Shown here: positions 5,432-7,278 of the stretch, piece after piece
Layout of the letters: the number at the start of each line of letters is the position of its first letter
Numbering within the stretch: position 1 is the stretch's first letter
Assembly: GCA_021827805.1 (NCBI GenBank)
Contig: JAKAUG010000217.1
Location: 1 to 7,278, forward strand
Length of the DNA: 7,278 nt
Direction: 5' to 3'
Origin: Bacillota bacterium
GTDB taxonomy: Bacteria; Bacillota; Sulfobacillia; RBS10-35; JAJYVN01
Notes under the pieces: model-generated
Database searches by the model: none
What the model saw: the letters and a program-made list of their open reading frames with translations, nothing else
What the model was told of the DNA's origin: nothing
Made by a program: the position numbers and the translations under genes

Positions 5432-6580
5432 CTAGGCGGCCCCAGGGCGGCGGTAGAAGACCTCGCCGCCGATCATCGTCCACGCCACGCGGAACTCCGG
5501 ATCCAGGGCGACGATGTCCGCCCTGGCGCCGGGCTCCAGGTGTCCCTGGTCCCGCAGTCCGAGCAGGGTGGCGGGCGTTCTGGTCGCCATGCCCACGGCC
5601 TCCCTGGGCGGAACGCCGGCCGCGACCATGGTGCGCATGGCCGCGTCCAGGGTGAGCACGCTGCCCGCCAGGGTCCCGTCCGCCAGGCGTGCCCGTCCAT
5701 CACCGACATGCACGTCCTGGCCGCCAAAGCGGTAGACGCCGTCGGGCGCCGCGGCACCCGGCATGGCGTCGGTGATCAGCGCCAGGCGGCGCCAGCCCTT
5801 CGCCCGCCAGAGGACGCGCAGCGCCGGGTGGTGCACGTGGATGCCGTCCGCAATCACCTCCGCGCTCAGACCATCCAGGTCCAACGCGGCGCCCACAAGG
5901 CCCGGGTCGCGGTGGTGCAGCCCCCGCATGGCGCTGTAGCAGTGGGTGACGTGACGCGCCCCGGCGCCAAGCGCCGCAAGGGCCGCCTCATAGCTGGCGT
6001 CGCTGTGGGCCATCCCCACCAGCACGCCCGCCGCGGCCAGGACGCGCACCGCATCCATGCCTCCCGGCAGCTCCGGCGCCAGGGTGACCGTGCGCACCAG
6101 GCCTCCGCCGGCCTCAAGCAGGGCACGGGCCAGCTCCGCGTTGGGCATGACCAGGTTGGCGGGTAGGTGCATGCCGCGAAACACTGGATTGAGGAAGGGC
6201 CCTTCCAGGTGGAGCCCGACGGGCCGGGCGCCCGGCCGGGGCCGGGCCGCCGCATCGGCCAGCCGGGCCACGGTCTGCAGCGTCTCCTCCCAGGGAGCGG
6301 GGATCGTCGTGGGCAGGTAGGCGGTGCAGCCGAAACGCGGCAGCCCCGCGGCCATGGCCGCCAAGGCCTCCACTCCCTGCTGCACGTCGTGGCCAAAGGA
6401 GCCGTGGATGTGGATGTCCACCAGGCCTGGGACCAATGTCAGGCCAGACTCGGCCCGCACCGCCCCCGGCGGGGGGCTGCCGGCCCCCACGGCGACGATG
6501 CGATCCTGCTCCAGGGTGAGCCACCCGGGCTCCAGAGCCGTTTCGGGGGTCCAGACCCGTTCAGCCGCGATCGTCAGCAC
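5432..6580 (-). CDS. nagA: N-acetylglucosamine-6-phosphate deacetylase
   Basis: Cytosolic metal-dependent amidohydrolase that removes acetate from GlcNAc-6-P to give GlcN-6-P. With the GTG at 6578-6580 the protein is 382 aa, the normal NagA size. Motifs in order: PGLVDIHIHG (51-60; His57, His59), LHLEGPFLNPVFRGMH (123-138; metal ligand Glu126), GMAHSDA (189-195; His192), VTHCYSAM (211-218; His213), LHHRDPG (221-227), LITDAM (268-273; catalytic Asp271) and LAGSVLTLD (304-312). The intact HxH suggests the two-metal, Bacillus-type site rather than the E. coli single-metal type. The loop THCYSAM differs from the common THLFNAM. An upstream ATG (6620-6622) would add 14 residues (396 aa), and the open frame extends further still. 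I prefer the GTG because it overlaps the kinase stop as GTGCTGA (6574-6580), fits family length, and has GGGGGG at 6588-6593, 7 nt away. It is probably coupled to and co-transcribed with the kinase. Confidence 0.95.
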   Translation of the reverse strand: MLTIAAERVWTPETALEPGWLTLEQDRIVAVGAGSPPPGAVRAESGLTLVPGLVDIHIHGSFGHDVQQGVEALAAMAAGLPRFGCTAYLPTTIPAPWEETLQTVARLADAAARPRPGARPVGLHLEGPFLNPVFRGMHLPANLVMPNAELARALLEAGGGLVRTVTLAPELPGGMDAVRVLAAAGVLVGMAHSDASYEAALAALGAGARHVTHCYSAMRGLHHRDPGLVGAALDLDGLSAEVIADGIHVHHPALRVLWRAKGWRRLALITDAMPGAAAPDGVYRFGGQDVHVGDGRARLADGTLAGSVLTLDAAMRTMVAAGVPPREAVGMATRTPATLLGLRDQGHLEPGARADIVALDPEFRVAWTMIGGEVFYRRPGAA

Positions 6581-7278
6581 CTCGCCGCCCCCCAGGCCGT
6601 CGCAACGGCAGGATCGGGCCATCGCCCCAGTCTGGCGCGGTGGGCCAGCGCCAGGGCCCCCACGGTGGCGGCATGGCGGGGTCGCATGAGCGGCACACCG
6701 CACCTCTGCCGCAGCACACGGTCCACCACCCGGGCCACGGGGGTGAAGGGAAAGTCCGGGTGCTCCGGGCCGAGCACGCTGCCCAGGGCGTGCACGGCTG
6801 GACGGTTGAGGCCGAGACGCCCCGCCAGGGCCAGGGCCAGCTCGGCGAGCTGGCGCCCCGCCTCCTGCATCAGGACCGCGGCCTCGGGCTGCCCCTGCGC
6901 GGCGGCCAGCGTCAGCGCCGGGGCCAGCGCCCCCAGAGCGGCCTCGAGCCCGCCCGCTTCCCCACTCAGACGGCAGAGGTCCGCCGGGTCGTCCAGACCC
7001 GCGGCGGTGCAGAGGATGTCCGCCAGGCCGCTGGGCGGGTCCCTGCCGTCCAGTCCGCGCAGCACCCGCCTGATGGCCTCGGCGGCGATCCAGGCCGCTC
7101 CGCCCTCGTCCCCCACCGGCAGGCCCCAGCCCCCGGCCCGCAATCCGACCCCGTCCGGCCCCGCGCCATACGCCACCGAGCCGGTACCGGCCACCAACGC
7201 CAGACCGGGCTCCCCCCCGGTGGCGCCGGCCCAGGCCACGACGGAATCGTTGACCAGGAGCGTGCCCTCGCCCAGAGA
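6574..7278 (-). CDS. BadF/BadG-type sugar kinase, likely N-acetylglucosamine kinase (5' end cut by window)
   Basis: C-terminal 234 residues of an ASKHA-fold ATPase of the BadF/BadG/BcrA/BcrD family; full members are about 300-330 aa, so the N-terminal phosphate-binding part lies beyond position 7278. The visible frame enters at the edge as SLGEGTLLVNDSVVAW with the domain-type Asp at visible residue 11. It continues with LVAGTGSVAYG (28-38, the phosphate-2/adenosine region) and GGWGLPVGDEGGAAWI (49-64), which is characteristic of GlcNAc and glucosamine kinases in this family. The end is a TGA at 6574-6576, inside the first codons of nagA. Adjacency to nagA supports phosphorylation of GlcNAc to GlcNAc-6-P as its job. 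Glucosamine or another N-acetyl-hexosamine remains possible. The apparent GTG start at 7237-7239 is internal to the family domain and is not the real start. Confidence 0.87.
   Translation of the reverse strand, partial: SLGEGTLLVNDSVVAWAGATGGEPGLALVAGTGSVAYGAGPDGVGLRAGGWGLPVGDEGGAAWIAAEAIRRVLRGLDGRDPPSGLADILCTAAGLDDPADLCRLSGEAGGLEAALGALAPALTLAAAQGQPEAAVLMQEAGRQLAELALALAGRLGLNRPAVHALGSVLGPEHPDFPFTPVARVVDRVLRQRCGVPLMRPRHAATVGALALAHRARLGRWPDPAVATAWGAARC

Noticed and set aside
5234..6166. 310-codon plus-strand open frame opposite nagA
   Set aside because: It is antisense to well-conserved NagA motifs and its product has no recognisable family.

Overview
This is a GC-rich bacterial window of about 7.3 kb. 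It is densely coded, has strong G/C bias at third codon positions, and uses mostly GTG or TTG starts behind Shine-Dalgarno-like sequences. These traits fit a high-GC Gram-positive-like lineage (for example Symbiobacterium/Limnochordia-type Firmicutes, Actinobacteria or Chloroflexi). The sequence alone does not settle the taxon. I see no rRNA, tRNA, CRISPR array or insertion sequence.

Layout: (1) Positions 79-2929 hold a three-gene cluster on the minus strand, read right to left: a Gfo/Idh/MocA-family dehydrogenase, a xylose-isomerase-like TIM-barrel protein, and a second, divergent Gfo/Idh/MocA protein. The genes are 14 bp apart and then overlap by 4 bp, so they look like one operon. A hairpin follows at 39-58. 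(2) Positions 2930-3146 form a divergent intergenic region with a perfect 7-bp inverted repeat that could be an operator. (3) Positions 3147-5052 run on the plus strand: a membrane protein of the CPBP (Abi/CAAX-like) family with incomplete catalytic motifs, then a third Gfo/Idh/MocA dehydrogenase. (4) Positions 5053-5431 lie between convergent genes. They hold a perfect 15-bp stem-loop and no gene I recognise. (5) Positions 5432-7278 run on the minus strand: a BadF/BadG-type kinase resembling N-acetylglucosamine kinases, cut by the window edge, followed by NagA (N-acetylglucosamine-6-phosphate deacetylase) overlapping it by 7 bp.

How the genes may work together: the kinase/NagA pair is a coherent amino-sugar salvage step (GlcNAc to GlcNAc-6-P to GlcN-6-P). 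The three NAD(P)-dependent sugar dehydrogenases and the TIM-barrel protein match the enzyme set used in 3-keto-sugar chemistry: oxidise a sugar, eliminate or hydrate, then re-reduce. The levoglucosan and glycoside 3-keto pathways work this way. It is inference that this locus opens an unusual glycoside or anhydro-(amino)sugar and passes the product to the kinase/NagA pair. No substrate can be assigned from sequence. No transporter, glycosidase or regulator gene is visible here; they may lie outside the window.
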